Shown: positions 10,381 to 19,834 of the stretch, piece after piece
Position numbering within the stretch: position 1 is the stretch's first letter
Layout of the letters: every line of letters begins with the position of its first letter
Assembly: GCA_016871495.1 (NCBI GenBank)
Contig: VHDF01000001.1
Coordinates: 1-64,000, forward strand
Source: Verrucomicrobiota bacterium
Lineage (GTDB): Bacteria > Verrucomicrobiota > Verrucomicrobiia > Limisphaerales > VHDF01
DNA: 64,000 nucleotides
Direction: 5' to 3'
The notes under the pieces: model-generated
The model's input: only the letters and a program-made list of their open reading frames with translations
The model's database searches: none
What the model was told of the DNA's origin: nothing
Program-made: the position numbers and the translations under genes

Positions 10381-12321
10381 ATGGCCGGCGAACGGCTCTC
10401 CTGGTACTGGCACCGACTGCGCGCGATGAGCGCCGCGGAATGGAAGGGCCACGCGGCCAAAAAGTACGCTCAATGGATGGACGCATGGCGTGGAGATCCC
10501 GGCCCCTTCCCGCCCGGCCCTCGCCAACCCGGCAGTTTTCCCCAATTGCCTGACCGCGCCCGAATGCCATCCACGCTCCTGGACTCCCTCTCCCATGACT
10601 GGCCTTTGCTGGCACGAGGCCAATGGACAGCCTTCGGACATCTCCCGCTTCGGGTTTCCATTCCACCGGACTGGCACAAGGATTACAGGGTCAACGCGAG
10701 TTTCGAATCGCGGAGGCCCGCCGCCCGATTGAATCATCGCCAACTTCCGCTGGGAGCGGACATCAAGCTCATTTGGGAACTCAGCCGCTGGAGCCCGCTC
10801 GTTCGCCTGGCTCAGGCGGCCTGGGCACTCCAAGATCCCATACCGGCGGAACTCGTCCTCCGTCTGCTCGAAGACTGGCTGAGCAAAAACCCGCCCTATC
10901 GAGGCTGGAACTGGACCAGCGCCCTGGAGGCGGGCATTCGCCTGATGCAACACGCCTGGATCGAATCGCTCCTGGAACCTCTTGTTCCGAAGCACGCCAG
11001 ACGGCTCGAAAACATCTCGGGACAATTCCTTCCCGCCCACCTCGCCTTTGTGTGGCGACACCGGTCCTTCGGCTCCTCCGCCAACAACCATCTGTTGGGT
11101 GAACTGGCGGGATTGATCGTCGCTCTGAGCGCGCGGCCCGGGTTGGCTTCATTCGCGAAACCCGTCGATGAGCTGCAGCTTCTGTGGGAAGCCGAGGTCC
11201 TCTCCCAGTTCGCTCCCGATGGCGGCAACCGGGAACAAGCGCTTCACTACCAACTCTTCAGCTTCGAGCTTTGCTGGCAGACCTTGCTCGCGCTGCAATC
11301 CGCGGGCCGGTCCATCCATCCCGCAGTGCTGGAACGGCTGGGTCGCGCGATCGATTTTTTCGTAACGGTCCAATCCGAATCCGAACCGTGGGATTATGGA
11401 GATTCCGACAGTGCCTGGGTTACACCCTTGGCCACCCGGGAGGAGGAGCATGTTCAGACTTGGATGCATTGGATGAACGGGGTGGAAGCGGACAATCCCG
11501 TGAAGTATTGGCTGGGCGGGCCGCCGGCGCCCAGCTCCAGCCCGGCTTGCATCACGCTGGCACCGGGACGGATCCTTTTTCCGGACTCGGGACAACTTGT
11601 CTGGATGGATGGCGGATGGATGGCGCGATGGGACTTGTCCGAGCTCGGTTACTTGTCCACGGCCGCTCACGGTCATTTGGATGCCTTGCATCTGTCGCTG
11701 TGGATCGAGTCGCGGGCCTTCGTCATCGATCCCGGGACGGGCGCCTACTACGGAGACCGGCGTTTGCGCGAGTATCTGGCCTCCTGGAGAGCTCACAACG
11801 GTCCCACTCCGGTGGCCGGAGCGGAGCCGCGCCGCCGTGGTCCGTTCTTGTGGGGCGGAAAACATGACCGTCCCGCGCTGGATCGGACGGAATCCAATGC
11901 CTCGCACGCGATTCTCCGGCTGAACCAAGGATGGGCTGAGCGCACCGTGACACGCTTGGTGGAAGGCAATGGCTGGCAGTTGGATGACAACTTTACACCG
12001 GCTCCGGGCGTGGCCGACCAGCCTTTCACCGTGTTCTGGCAATTCGCCCCGGGCTGGAAAGTCGAGGCACTCCACGAGAGGATGTTTCGTCTAACCCGTG
12101 ACCATCTCGAGGTCGAAGTGGGACTCGATGCGGCATGGCAAAAGGTTGAATGGTTCCTCCCGGAACCGCCTGAAGATCTTGGTTCCTTGCCGGAGGATCT
12201 TGGCGGATTCTGTTCGCAGAAGTTTCGCGAGGTGAGAACGGGGCCGGCCCTGCGGCTGGTCGCCCGGGGCCATAATCCTTGCCTTTTCCGCACCACCTTC
12301 CTAGCCTCCCGCGCTTCATGA
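10381..12321 (+). CDS. Heparinase II/III-family protein (alginate-lyase-like N-domain)
   Basis: The 646-residue protein has an (alpha/alpha) toroid half (WNWTSALEAGIRLMQHAW, NNHLLGELAGLIVALSARP, DGGNREQALHYQLF, GDSDSAWVTPLA) followed by a heparinase II/III-like beta-sandwich (LSTAAHGHLDALHLSLWIE, FVIDPGTGAYYGDRRLREY, RAHNGPTPVAG). Conserved Tyr and His positions (HYQLF; AHGHLDAL; RAHN) match the family's catalytic pattern. There is no clear signal peptide, which is unusual for a lyase. In EPS clusters such proteins may trim the acidic polymer or act in assembly. It starts one base after the oxidoreductase stop and overlaps the next gene by ATGA, indicating tight coupling. Confidence 0.87.
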   Translation: MAGERLSWYWHRLRAMSAAEWKGHAAKKYAQWMDAWRGDPGPFPPGPRQPGSFPQLPDRARMPSTLLDSLSHDWPLLARGQWTAFGHLPLRVSIPPDWHKDYRVNASFESRRPAARLNHRQLPLGADIKLIWELSRWSPLVRLAQAAWALQDPIPAELVLRLLEDWLSKNPPYRGWNWTSALEAGIRLMQHAWIESLLEPLVPKHARRLENISGQFLPAHLAFVWRHRSFGSSANNHLLGELAGLIVALSARPGLASFAKPVDELQLLWEAEVLSQFAPDGGNREQALHYQLFSFELCWQTLLALQSAGRSIHPAVLERLGRAIDFFVTVQSESEPWDYGDSDSAWVTPLATREEEHVQTWMHWMNGVEADNPVKYWLGGPPAPSSSPACITLAPGRILFPDSGQLVWMDGGWMARWDLSELGYLSTAAHGHLDALHLSLWIESRAFVIDPGTGAYYGDRRLREYLASWRAHNGPTPVAGAEPRRRGPFLWGGKHDRPALDRTESNASHAILRLNQGWAERTVTRLVEGNGWQLDDNFTPAPGVADQPFTVFWQFAPGWKVEALHERMFRLTRDHLEVEVGLDAAWQKVEWFLPEPPEDLGSLPEDLGGFCSQKFREVRTGPALRLVARGHNPCLFRTTFLASRAS

Positions 12322-13619
12322 ATCTGAGTGTTTTCGGCCTGGGTTATGTGGGGGCCGTGACGGCGGGATGCCTGGCCCGGCGCGGACACCGGGTGCTGGG
12401 TGTCGATGTCGCGCCCCAGAAAGTCGAACTCATTGCCCGGGGAGAATCACCCATCGTCGAGCCGGGTCTCGGCGAAATGATTCGAGCCGGGCACGCCTCG
12501 GGACAACTCACCGCCACCACCTCCTGCGAAGATGCAGTGCGGAACTCCGAGATTTCTATCATTTGCGTGGGCACGCCCTCAACTCCCGCGGGCGCGCTCG
12601 ACCTGAGCTATGTCCGCCACGTCGCCGGCGAAATCGCGGAAGCGATCGCCCGCAAGCAAAGACCCCACACGGTCGTGTTCCGCAGCACGATGCTGCCAGG
12701 AAGCACGGCGGCGCTGGTGCGGGAATTTTTCTCCGCCGAAACCGTCGCGCCCTTCGCCCGCATCCTCTATTTTCCCGAATTCATGCGCGAGGGGACCGCA
12801 GTCGAGGACTTCGAGCATCCTTCCCTCGCGGTCCTCGGCACCGCCAGGGGAGAAACTCCGCCCGAGTCATTGGCCCAATCCCTGGCCGGTGAACGCGTCG
12901 AGGTGGTTTCCTGGAACACGGCGGAAATGGTCAAGTACGCCTGCAATGCCTTCCATGCCGCCAAGATCGCCTTCGCCAACGAGATGGGCCGGCTCGGCAA
13001 ACAACTCGAGGTCGACGCGCGAAAAGTCATGGCGCTGCTTTGCCAGGACACACGCCTGAACATCTCGCCATACTACCTGCGCCCGGGAAATCCGTTCGGC
13101 GGCTCCTGCCTGCCGAAAGACGTGCGCGCCGTTTCCCACCTCGCCCGCCAAGTCGGCCTTCATCTCCCCATGGTGGAAAGCCTGCTCCCCAGCAACGAAC
13201 GGCACTTGCAGAATCTGCTCGGCCAAATCGTCGAACGAGCCGGTCCAGAAATCGTGATTCTGGGTCTTTCCTTCAAGTCCCAGACGGACGACCTGCGCGA
13301 AAGTTCGATGGTCGAAGTGGCCCAGTATTTCCTGGGCCGGGGCCACCGCGTCCGCATCTATGATCCGGCGCTGAATCTTGCCAGCCTCGTCGGGAGCAAC
13401 AAGCGGCTCATCGACGCGCGCATGCCTCACCTCGCCTCCCTGCTGAAACCGACGCTGGCCGAAGCGTTGGGCTCACAGGGCCTCGTCGTCGTCTCCCAAC
13501 GCTGCGCGACCCTCGACGAACTCAAGAACGCCTGCACTGAAGGCCACTCCTTTCTCGATGTGAACAGCTGGCCCGAGCTTGCCTCCGTGGGCCGGCCCGT
13601 CCACGGATTCTGCTGGTGA
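12318..13619 (+). CDS. Nucleotide-sugar 6-dehydrogenase (UDP-glucose/GDP-mannose dehydrogenase family, AlgD-like)
   Basis: This NAD-dependent enzyme makes a nucleotide uronic acid. The N-terminal Rossmann motif VFGLGYVGAVTAGCLARRGH, the GESPIVEPGL segment, CVGTPS, PEFMREGTAVEDFEHPS, NAFHAAKIAFANEMGRL, the active-site motif NPFGGSCLPKDVRAV (catalytic Cys) and C-terminal LGLSFKSQTDDLRESSMVEVA are all present. The PEFMREG.AV.DF.HPS wording is closer to GDP-mannose dehydrogenase (AlgD) than to many UDP-glucose enzymes, but the substrate cannot be settled by eye. Together with the heparinase-like gene it suggests a uronate-containing polymer. The start at 12318 overlaps the preceding stop (ATGA). 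Confidence 0.92.
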   Translation: MNLSVFGLGYVGAVTAGCLARRGHRVLGVDVAPQKVELIARGESPIVEPGLGEMIRAGHASGQLTATTSCEDAVRNSEISIICVGTPSTPAGALDLSYVRHVAGEIAEAIARKQRPHTVVFRSTMLPGSTAALVREFFSAETVAPFARILYFPEFMREGTAVEDFEHPSLAVLGTARGETPPESLAQSLAGERVEVVSWNTAEMVKYACNAFHAAKIAFANEMGRLGKQLEVDARKVMALLCQDTRLNISPYYLRPGNPFGGSCLPKDVRAVSHLARQVGLHLPMVESLLPSNERHLQNLLGQIVERAGPEIVILGLSFKSQTDDLRESSMVEVAQYFLGRGHRVRIYDPALNLASLVGSNKRLIDARMPHLASLLKPTLAEALGSQGLVVVSQRCATLDELKNACTEGHSFLDVNSWPELASVGRPVHGFCW

Positions 13620-13643
13620 TCCGGACGACAACCTCCCAGGCCC

Positions 13644-14897
13644 TTGACCGCCTCCGCCAACGCCTCTCCCGCCCAACACCCGCCTTCCTCCGGTCGGCCC
13701 GGAGTGCTCATCTTGGTGGAGAATCTGCCGGTCCCGCTGGACCGCCGGGTCTGGCAGGAATCGTGCGCCCTGAGGGATGCCGGATATCAAGTCACCGTGA
13801 TTTGCCCCCGCATGCGCGGGCACATGAAACCGGAGGAGGTGCTCGAGGGCATTCAAATCTACCGCCACTGGATCAGCGAGGAAGCCTCCGGATTCATGGG
13901 GTTCGCCCGAGAATACGCCAGCGCCCTGTTGGGAGAAACATGGCTGGCATGGAAGGCCTGGCTCAAACACCGCTTCAAAATCATCCACCTCTGCAATCCG
14001 CCCGATCTCCTCTTCCTGGTCGCCTGGCCCTTCAAGCTTCTTGGCGTCAAAGTCATTTATGATGTGCATGACGTCTGGCCGGAGATGTTCGAAGCCAAGT
14101 TCCAACGTCGCGGGGCCGTTTATAGCTTGGTCCGCCTGGCGGAACGTTGGACCTACGCCTGCGCTGATGTCGTTCTCGCCACCAACACCTCCGTTCAATC
14201 CATCGCCCTCCAGCGCGGCCACAAAAATGCGGACCGCGTCTTCGTCGTCCGCACGGCACCCCGCGTGGCCGCCTCCAATTATCGCGCCAGCCCTGAACTG
14301 AAAAAGGGGCGTAAATTCCTGGTCGGCTACGTCGGAGTCATGGGCAACGCGGATGGCGTGGACCTCGTTCTCCAAGCCGCCCATCACATCGTGCATGGGA
14401 AGAAACGACATGACGTTCAGTTCCTGCTCATGGGGACCGGGCCGGAGTTCGAGCGCCTCACCACGCTGCGCCGGGAGTTGCAGCTCGAAGATTGGGTGGA
14501 CATGCCGGGTCGAGTGACCAATGAATTCCTGTTCTCGGCCCTGCAAACGATTGACCTCGGTGTGTCAAGCGACCCGATCAACCCGTACAACCACCATTGC
14601 ACGATGAACAAGGTGTTGGAATACATGACCTTTGGAAAAGCGCAGGTCCTCTTCGATCTGAAAGAGGGTCGCGCCTCGGCCGCTGAGGCCGGCCACTACG
14701 TTTCCCCAAGCACCGGACCCGCTCTGGCCCACGGCATTTTGTCCCTTCTCGATGACCCGGTGCAGAGGAAAACCATGGGGGAAGCTGGAGCCCGTCGAAT
14801 GCGCGAGGTCCTCAACTGGGACTGTTCTGTCGAACAACTGCTCGCGGCCTACGCCAAGGTCCTTGAGCCGCAAAAGACAAGAAACAGATTTGATTGA
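13644..14897 (+). CDS. Glycosyltransferase family 4, WbuB-like
   Basis: The GT-B fold is visible. The N-domain has VLILVENLPVPLDRRVWQES, VTVICPRMRGH, IIHLCNPPDLLF and VKVIYDVHDVWPEMFE. The C-domain has VGYVGVMGNADGVDLVLQAAHHI, FLLMGTGPEFERL, VDMPGRV and NKVLEYMTFGKAQVLFDLKEGR. The usual EX7E-like element is seen as MNKVLEYMTFGK...DLKEGR. The likely role is adding a sugar to the lipid-linked repeat unit at the cytoplasmic face. The only start near the beginning is TTG at 13644; a GTG near residue 20 (about 13701) is an alternative. The gene is 24 bases after the dehydrogenase. Confidence 0.88.
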   Translation: MTASANASPAQHPPSSGRPGVLILVENLPVPLDRRVWQESCALRDAGYQVTVICPRMRGHMKPEEVLEGIQIYRHWISEEASGFMGFAREYASALLGETWLAWKAWLKHRFKIIHLCNPPDLLFLVAWPFKLLGVKVIYDVHDVWPEMFEAKFQRRGAVYSLVRLAERWTYACADVVLATNTSVQSIALQRGHKNADRVFVVRTAPRVAASNYRASPELKKGRKFLVGYVGVMGNADGVDLVLQAAHHIVHGKKRHDVQFLLMGTGPEFERLTTLRRELQLEDWVDMPGRVTNEFLFSALQTIDLGVSSDPINPYNHHCTMNKVLEYMTFGKAQVLFDLKEGRASAAEAGHYVSPSTGPALAHGILSLLDDPVQRKTMGEAGARRMREVLNWDCSVEQLLAAYAKVLEPQKTRNRFD

Positions 14898-14959
14898 GCA
14901 AAAGATCAGGGACATTGTCTGACCCATAACCGAGCGCGTCCTTGCGCACAGAGTTCAAC

Positions 14960-15985
14960 ATGACCGAATCGACACAAACCGAATCTGTAGCCAGCAAAGC
15001 ACCGGGAAAATCTTGGCGGGAGGAATTCCTGGACTGCTTGAACGCCATGCCGCAGAAGGGGCTGTTCCTGGTCATGCTTTCCCTTTGGGGGCTCCTCTTC
15101 CATTTCATGGGCAATTCCACCCTCGGTTACAAGGCTTCCCGATCCTTGTTCGTGTGGATGGATTACGCCTACGACCAAAGTGCCGACGACAGCCACGGCA
15201 AGATCATTCCCCTGGTTGTCCTGGGATTCTTATGGTGGAAGCGGAAGGAAATCCTTGATGTCACCAAAGCCCCATGGTGGCCGGGATTGATCCTCGTGGC
15301 GATCGCGCTCGCCGGACATCTTCTCGGTTACCTCATTCAGCAAACTCGAATCTCCATCCTGGCTTTCTTCCTGGGTGTTTATGGGATCGTGGGCGCGGCT
15401 TGGGGAGTCGGCGTCCTGCGAGCGGTCTTCTTCCCGTTCATCCTGTTCGCGTTTTGCTTCCCGTTGGGAACCATGGCCGAAAGCCTGACCTTTCCACTCC
15501 GGCTCATCGCCACCGAAATCACGGCCTTCGTCGCGGGGTCCATTCTGGGTATTCCGATCATCCAGGAAGGCGCCCAGATCGTGGATGCCAAACATACATT
15601 CAGCTATGAAGTCGCGGCGGCTTGCAGCGGATTGCGCAGCCTGACCGCCACACTCGCCTTGAGCACGATCTACGCCTTCGTCTATCTCCGCGTTCCCTGG
15701 AAACGGGTGCTGATGCTGTCCTCGGCCATCCCGCTGGCCGTCCTGGGCAACGTTTTTCGACTGACCTGCATCATTGTCGCGGCGGAAGCTTTCGGCCAGG
15801 AGGCGGGTAACTTCGTTCACGATAACTCCCTCCTGAGCATGCTTCCCTACGTCCCAGCGATTGGAGGACTCTTCGCTTTGGGCTGGCTCCTCGACGAAGA
15901 ACGAGCGCGCAAACCTGCCAGCCCTGTTCCCCCGGAGGATCCCGAGACTCCCCTGGAACCAGCCCAGGACAGCGCCCAATCATGA
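14960..15985 (+). CDS. Exosortase (transmembrane transpeptidase of the EpsH/archaeosortase family)
   Basis: The protein has 341 residues with about eight hydrophobic helices. The exosortase catalytic triad is present in order: Cys222 in AAACSGLRSL, Arg267 in LGNVFRLTCI and His287 in GNFVHDNSLL. By analogy it cleaves a short C-terminal sorting tag of secreted proteins and links the new end to a cell-surface acceptor. The start at 14960 gives a normal leader; an upstream TTG at 14942 adds six residues. It overlaps the EpsI-like gene by ATGA, the typical partner arrangement. A matching VPDAG-tailed substrate is at 49.2 kb. The C-terminal tail (residues 315-341) is proline/glutamate-rich and likely disordered. 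Confidence 0.93.
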   Translation: MTESTQTESVASKAPGKSWREEFLDCLNAMPQKGLFLVMLSLWGLLFHFMGNSTLGYKASRSLFVWMDYAYDQSADDSHGKIIPLVVLGFLWWKRKEILDVTKAPWWPGLILVAIALAGHLLGYLIQQTRISILAFFLGVYGIVGAAWGVGVLRAVFFPFILFAFCFPLGTMAESLTFPLRLIATEITAFVAGSILGIPIIQEGAQIVDAKHTFSYEVAAACSGLRSLTATLALSTIYAFVYLRVPWKRVLMLSSAIPLAVLGNVFRLTCIIVAAEAFGQEAGNFVHDNSLLSMLPYVPAIGGLFALGWLLDEERARKPASPVPPEDPETPLEPAQDSAQS

Positions 15986-16758
15986 AATCCTCCCCAGTCA
16001 CCATTCTCATCGCCTTCGCCATCATGGTCGGGGTCACGGGATTTTTTCTCGGAGGTTTGCAATCCAGCCTCAAACTCGGGCAACCCGGCCTCAAACTGGT
16101 CGCGGAAGAGCTCTTCGACGAAAACAAGAAACTTGCCGCCACCAACGCGGTCTTCCTCCCCCCTCAAGTCGGCCAGTTTAACTCCACGCCATTGGAAGTC
16201 ACCCGGATGGAACTCGACTGGCTTCCCGCGGACACCACCTACGGGCGCAAGCGCTACACGGCCCCCAACCAGTTCGTCGCCGATGTCAGCGTCGTCCTCA
16301 TGGGCCGTGACCGCACCAGCATCCACAAGCCTCAATACTGCCTGACCGGCCAAGGCTTCAAAATCGAGCAAACAGAGCGCGACCGCCTCGTCATTTCCAA
16401 GCCTCAACCCTACGAACTGCCCGTCATGAAGTTGACCACCCGCAAACTGCTTCTGCACGAAGGCCAGAGAATCGAAGCGGTGGGGATTTATGTTTATTGG
16501 TTCGTCTCCGAAGACCAGCTCACCGAGGATCACCTGACCCGCATGTGGTGGATGGCCAGGGATATGGTTCAAACCGGCACCCTGAAGCGATGGGCCTACG
16601 TCACCGTCTTTTCCCTCTGCCACCCCGGCCAGGAGCGAGCCACTTATGATCGAATGAAGGCCTTCATCACGGAAGCCGTCCCCGCCTTCCAAACAACCGC
16701 CGGGATAAACTCCGCCCTGCAAGGTACTTCCAATCCGGCTCTGGCTCGGTTACCTTAG
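15982..16758 (+). CDS. Exosortase-associated EpsI-like protein
   Basis: The 258-residue protein has one N-terminal membrane anchor (residues 5-25, ILIAFAIMVGVTGFFLGG) followed by an extracytoplasmic domain. EpsI-type landmarks are YTAPNQFVADVSVVLMGRDRTSIHKPQYCLTGQGF, a His/Cys pair in HKPQYC, VYWFVSEDQLTEDH and a C-terminal CHPGQERATYDRMKAFI. EpsI proteins accompany exosortases in EPS clusters and are needed for polymer production or sorting; their biochemical role is not established. It is translationally coupled to the exosortase and followed after 54 bases by the sugar-phosphate transferase. Confidence 0.85.
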   Translation: MKSSPVTILIAFAIMVGVTGFFLGGLQSSLKLGQPGLKLVAEELFDENKKLAATNAVFLPPQVGQFNSTPLEVTRMELDWLPADTTYGRKRYTAPNQFVADVSVVLMGRDRTSIHKPQYCLTGQGFKIEQTERDRLVISKPQPYELPVMKLTTRKLLLHEGQRIEAVGIYVYWFVSEDQLTEDHLTRMWWMARDMVQTGTLKRWAYVTVFSLCHPGQERATYDRMKAFITEAVPAFQTTAGINSALQGTSNPALARLP

Positions 16759-16812
16759 CCGCCGTTTACCGGTCCGCACGCCCGGCTTCCGAAACCCCGG
16801 GCACCATAAACC

Positions 16813-18204
16813 ATGCTCCGCCGACAAAGACAAATTCGCACTCAGGTTCACAAGATCCTGGATGCGGGGTTGTTTACCCTGGCGTTCTGGCTCGCCCACC
16901 TCATCCGTTCCCACTGGCGCATCGAGGTTTTCGGCGGCTCGGCCGAAATCAAACCGTTCGAGGACTATGTCTGGCTGACTTTGTTCGTCTTCCCCGTCGC
17001 CCCCATCGTTCTCGAGTTTCAAGGATTCTATTCCCGCTCGCCAGCCGCACCCATGCGAACGGCCCTTTGGCAAGCCTTGCTGGCCTCGGTTTGGATGACA
17101 GGCCTGATCGTGGCCGTCTCGTTCGTCGCTCGCGAGCAACCTGCCCGGTCCGTCATCATTCTGTCCGGCATCGTCAGTTTTCTGATGCTCGCGATCCGCC
17201 TCATCGTTTTTCGGCGCCTGTTGCGCACCGGTTTCGGCCAAGCCCGCCTCGGCACCCGCCTGTTGCTGATCGGATCTCCCGAAGAAACGCAGGCCCTTCG
17301 ACGCGAACTCTCCAAACAAGCTGGGAATTCCCTCGAAATCGCCGGCGAAATGCCGCTCGAGGGCACCGCGGCCGGCAACTTGGTGGAACGTATCCATGAC
17401 CTCTCTCCAAGCGCCGTCGTCATCGCCGCGCGCCATACCTACTTCGAAACGATTGAACGGGCGATCCACGCCTGCGAACTCGAAGGCGTGGAAGTCTGGC
17501 TCATGGCCGACCTCTTCAAAACACAGCTCAGCCAGACTTCCGTGGACGATTTCTTCGGCCGGCCCATCATGGTTTTTCGGTCAGGTCCCGAAGCCTCCTG
17601 GCAAGGCATCGCGAAACAATTCCTCGACATCTTCGGTGCTCTGGCCCTGCTCCTGATCTGCGCCCTGCCCATGGCCCTGGTGGCCTTGCTGATCAAACTG
17701 ACCTCCAAAGGCCCCGTCTTCTTCCGGCAGCAACGGAGCGGATTGAATGGACTCCCTTTTACCATGCTCAAGTTCCGTTCCATGGTCACAGACGCCGAGC
17801 AACGCCAGCATGAACTCGCGGTCCTCAATGAAATGTCCGGCCCCGTCTTCAAAGTCACCCACGATCCGAGGATTACTCCCATCGGCAAATGGCTCCGCAA
17901 ATACAGCATCGACGAATTTCCCCAACTCTTCAACGTTCTGCGAGGCGAGATGAGCCTCGTAGGTCCCCGGCCGCTGCCGGTGGATGAAGTGCGGCGCTTT
18001 GACGACTTGGCCCATCGCCGCCGCCTCAGCGTCAAGCCGGGCATCACCTGCCTGTGGCAAATCAGCGGCCGCAGTAACGTCACCGACTTTCGCGACTGGG
18101 TGCGGCTGGACTTGGAATACATCGACAATTGGTCGCTCTGGCTCGATTTGAAAATCCTCCTGCGCACCGTTCCCGTCGTCCTGCTCGGAACCGGCGCCAA
18201 GTGA
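16813..18204 (+). CDS. Undecaprenyl-phosphate sugar phosphotransferase (polyprenyl glycosylphosphotransferase, WbaP/EpsE type)
   Basis: This enzyme would start the EPS repeat unit by moving a hexose-1-phosphate from a nucleotide sugar to undecaprenyl phosphate. N-terminal hydrophobic helices lie in the first ~130 residues, then a CoA-binding-like domain (LLLIGSPEETQALRRELS). After a further helix (LDIFGALALLLICALPMALVALLIK) comes the catalytic bacterial sugar transferase domain with GPVFFRQQRSGLNG, FTMLKFRSMV, LRKYSIDEFPQLFNVL, GEMSLVGPRPLP and KPGITCLWQISGRS. The length of 463 fits the family. The gene is fully co-directional with the locus and is the strongest indication that a lipid-linked polymer is built here. 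Confidence 0.93.
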   Translation: MLRRQRQIRTQVHKILDAGLFTLAFWLAHLIRSHWRIEVFGGSAEIKPFEDYVWLTLFVFPVAPIVLEFQGFYSRSPAAPMRTALWQALLASVWMTGLIVAVSFVAREQPARSVIILSGIVSFLMLAIRLIVFRRLLRTGFGQARLGTRLLLIGSPEETQALRRELSKQAGNSLEIAGEMPLEGTAAGNLVERIHDLSPSAVVIAARHTYFETIERAIHACELEGVEVWLMADLFKTQLSQTSVDDFFGRPIMVFRSGPEASWQGIAKQFLDIFGALALLLICALPMALVALLIKLTSKGPVFFRQQRSGLNGLPFTMLKFRSMVTDAEQRQHELAVLNEMSGPVFKVTHDPRITPIGKWLRKYSIDEFPQLFNVLRGEMSLVGPRPLPVDEVRRFDDLAHRRRLSVKPGITCLWQISGRSNVTDFRDWVRLDLEYIDNWSLWLDLKILLRTVPVVLLGTGAK

Positions 18205-18217
18205 TCCATTCCGCGGC

Positions 18218-19807
18218 ATGACTGCACCCACGCCCGCTTCCCTTTCCACCCCTTCGCGCACGCCGGAATGGACTCCCGGGCTCCGCCGCTATCTGCACCT
18301 GACCGCGATGCTTTCGGGCGCCGCGGTTCTGGTCGTCGAGATCCTGGGCGCCAAGATGCTGGCGCCCTTCGTCGGGACCTCCCATTTCGTGTGGACCGCC
18401 CAGATTGCGGTCACCCTCGTCTCGCTCGCGTTCGGTTATCAACTGGGCGGGTGGGCCGCCGATCGCACTCCGAAACTCGGGCTCTATTACACTTTTCTCG
18501 CCGCCGCCGGTCTCGCCCTCGTCCTCTGCATGCCACTCGTCGAGCCCATGGCCTACGCCTGCTTGAAGTTTCCTCTGCCCCTGGCCGCTCTGCTCTGCTC
18601 CGCAGGCTTGTTCGTGGTCCCTCTGACGTTGATGGCAACCACGGTGCCCTTTCTCATCCGGGTCATGGCCAGGTCCGTGGAGAATGTGGGAAGCCAGGCC
18701 GGGCGCCTTTCCGCCATCAGCACCCTCGGCAGCGTCGGGGGCGCGGTCATGATCGGTTATGTGCTGCTGCCACTGCTGCCGAACTCCATCACCCTGGGAT
18801 TGACCGCCGCCCTGTTGGCGGTCTTGGGCTTGATCTACGCGCTGATCTGGGGCCGCGCCGGCAAGCACCTCGCGCTCCCCGTGGCCACGCTCTTCGTCTC
18901 CGCCGCCATGACCGCAATTACCTACCGGGCCGAATCTCATCCGCGTTTCAAGGGCATGAAGGAAATCGCCCGGCACAATTCCAACTTTGGCCAACTCCAG
19001 GTGCTGGAGGGACTGGACAGCGGCGATCCGCGCCGAATTTACCTCAACGATTATCTCGTCCAAAACACCTACGACCGCGAACGCAAACAAAGCACCTCGC
19101 TTTTCACGTTCATGCTCCACGGATTGGCCAAGGCTTATACCGAGAAATTGGATCGCGCGCTGTGCATCGGATTGGGCATCGGCATCGTCCCCATGCAACT
19201 GGCCCGGGAAGGGACTCAAGTGGACGTCGTCGAGATCAATCCGGACGTCATCCCACTCGCGCAACGTTACTTCGATTTCGACCCGGCCTTGATGAAGATC
19301 GCCGTGGGAGACGGGAGGCAGTATCTCAACCAGGGGGAGACTCGCTACGACGCGGTCATCCTCGACGCGTTTCTCGGGGATTCCTCACCCTCGCATCTCA
19401 TGACCCGGGAGGCCTTCGCCGCCATGCGACGCCGCCTGGAACCACACGGCGTGCTCGTCATCAACTCCTTCGGCGACTTCGCCGCAGGGGCGGACTTCTT
19501 TGTCGGATCGATCGACCAAACCCTGCGGGCGGTCTTCAAGCAAGTGCGCATCCACGCCTCGGGCAATGGCAACGTGTTTTTTGTGGCCTCCGACCGGGAA
19601 AACCTCTCCATCCTTCGGACGTTCGATTTCGACGCGGTTTATGGCGGCGTGCGCCATCAGGCGCGTGATGCCTTTTCCAGCGTCCGCGAGAATCCCCTGG
19701 GCAGCGGCCGCGTCCTGACCGACGATTTCAACCCGGTCGATTTTTATGACGCCGTCAACCGCGAGAAAATGCGGCGCAACCTGGCGATCTTCGTCCGCGG
19801 ACTCTGA
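18218..19807 (+). CDS. Fused MFS-like membrane domain / spermidine-synthase-like methyltransferase-fold protein
   Basis: Residues 30 to about 225 hold a run of hydrophobic helices (AAVLVVEILGAKMLAPFVG, SLAFGYQLGGWAADRTP, STLGSVGGAVMIGYVLLPLLP). This is followed by a spermidine-synthase-like Rossmann domain (ALCIGLGIGIVPMQLAREG, VDVVEINPDVIPLAQRYF, VGDGRQYLNQ, YDAVILDAFLGDSSPSHLMTREAF). These fusions are widespread and poorly characterised. The domain has the decarboxy-SAM/SAM binding architecture, but true aminopropyltransferase activity cannot be claimed. It follows the sugar transferase by 13 bases and so probably belongs to the same transcript, although it has no obvious polysaccharide role. 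It converges with the next, minus-strand gene. Confidence 0.85.
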   Translation: MTAPTPASLSTPSRTPEWTPGLRRYLHLTAMLSGAAVLVVEILGAKMLAPFVGTSHFVWTAQIAVTLVSLAFGYQLGGWAADRTPKLGLYYTFLAAAGLALVLCMPLVEPMAYACLKFPLPLAALLCSAGLFVVPLTLMATTVPFLIRVMARSVENVGSQAGRLSAISTLGSVGGAVMIGYVLLPLLPNSITLGLTAALLAVLGLIYALIWGRAGKHLALPVATLFVSAAMTAITYRAESHPRFKGMKEIARHNSNFGQLQVLEGLDSGDPRRIYLNDYLVQNTYDRERKQSTSLFTFMLHGLAKAYTEKLDRALCIGLGIGIVPMQLAREGTQVDVVEINPDVIPLAQRYFDFDPALMKIAVGDGRQYLNQGETRYDAVILDAFLGDSSPSHLMTREAFAAMRRRLEPHGVLVINSFGDFAAGADFFVGSIDQTLRAVFKQVRIHASGNGNVFFVASDRENLSILRTFDFDAVYGGVRHQARDAFSSVRENPLGSGRVLTDDFNPVDFYDAVNREKMRRNLAIFVRGL

Positions 19808-19834
19808 TTCCGGCCGATCTCCATTCCGCCGTGT

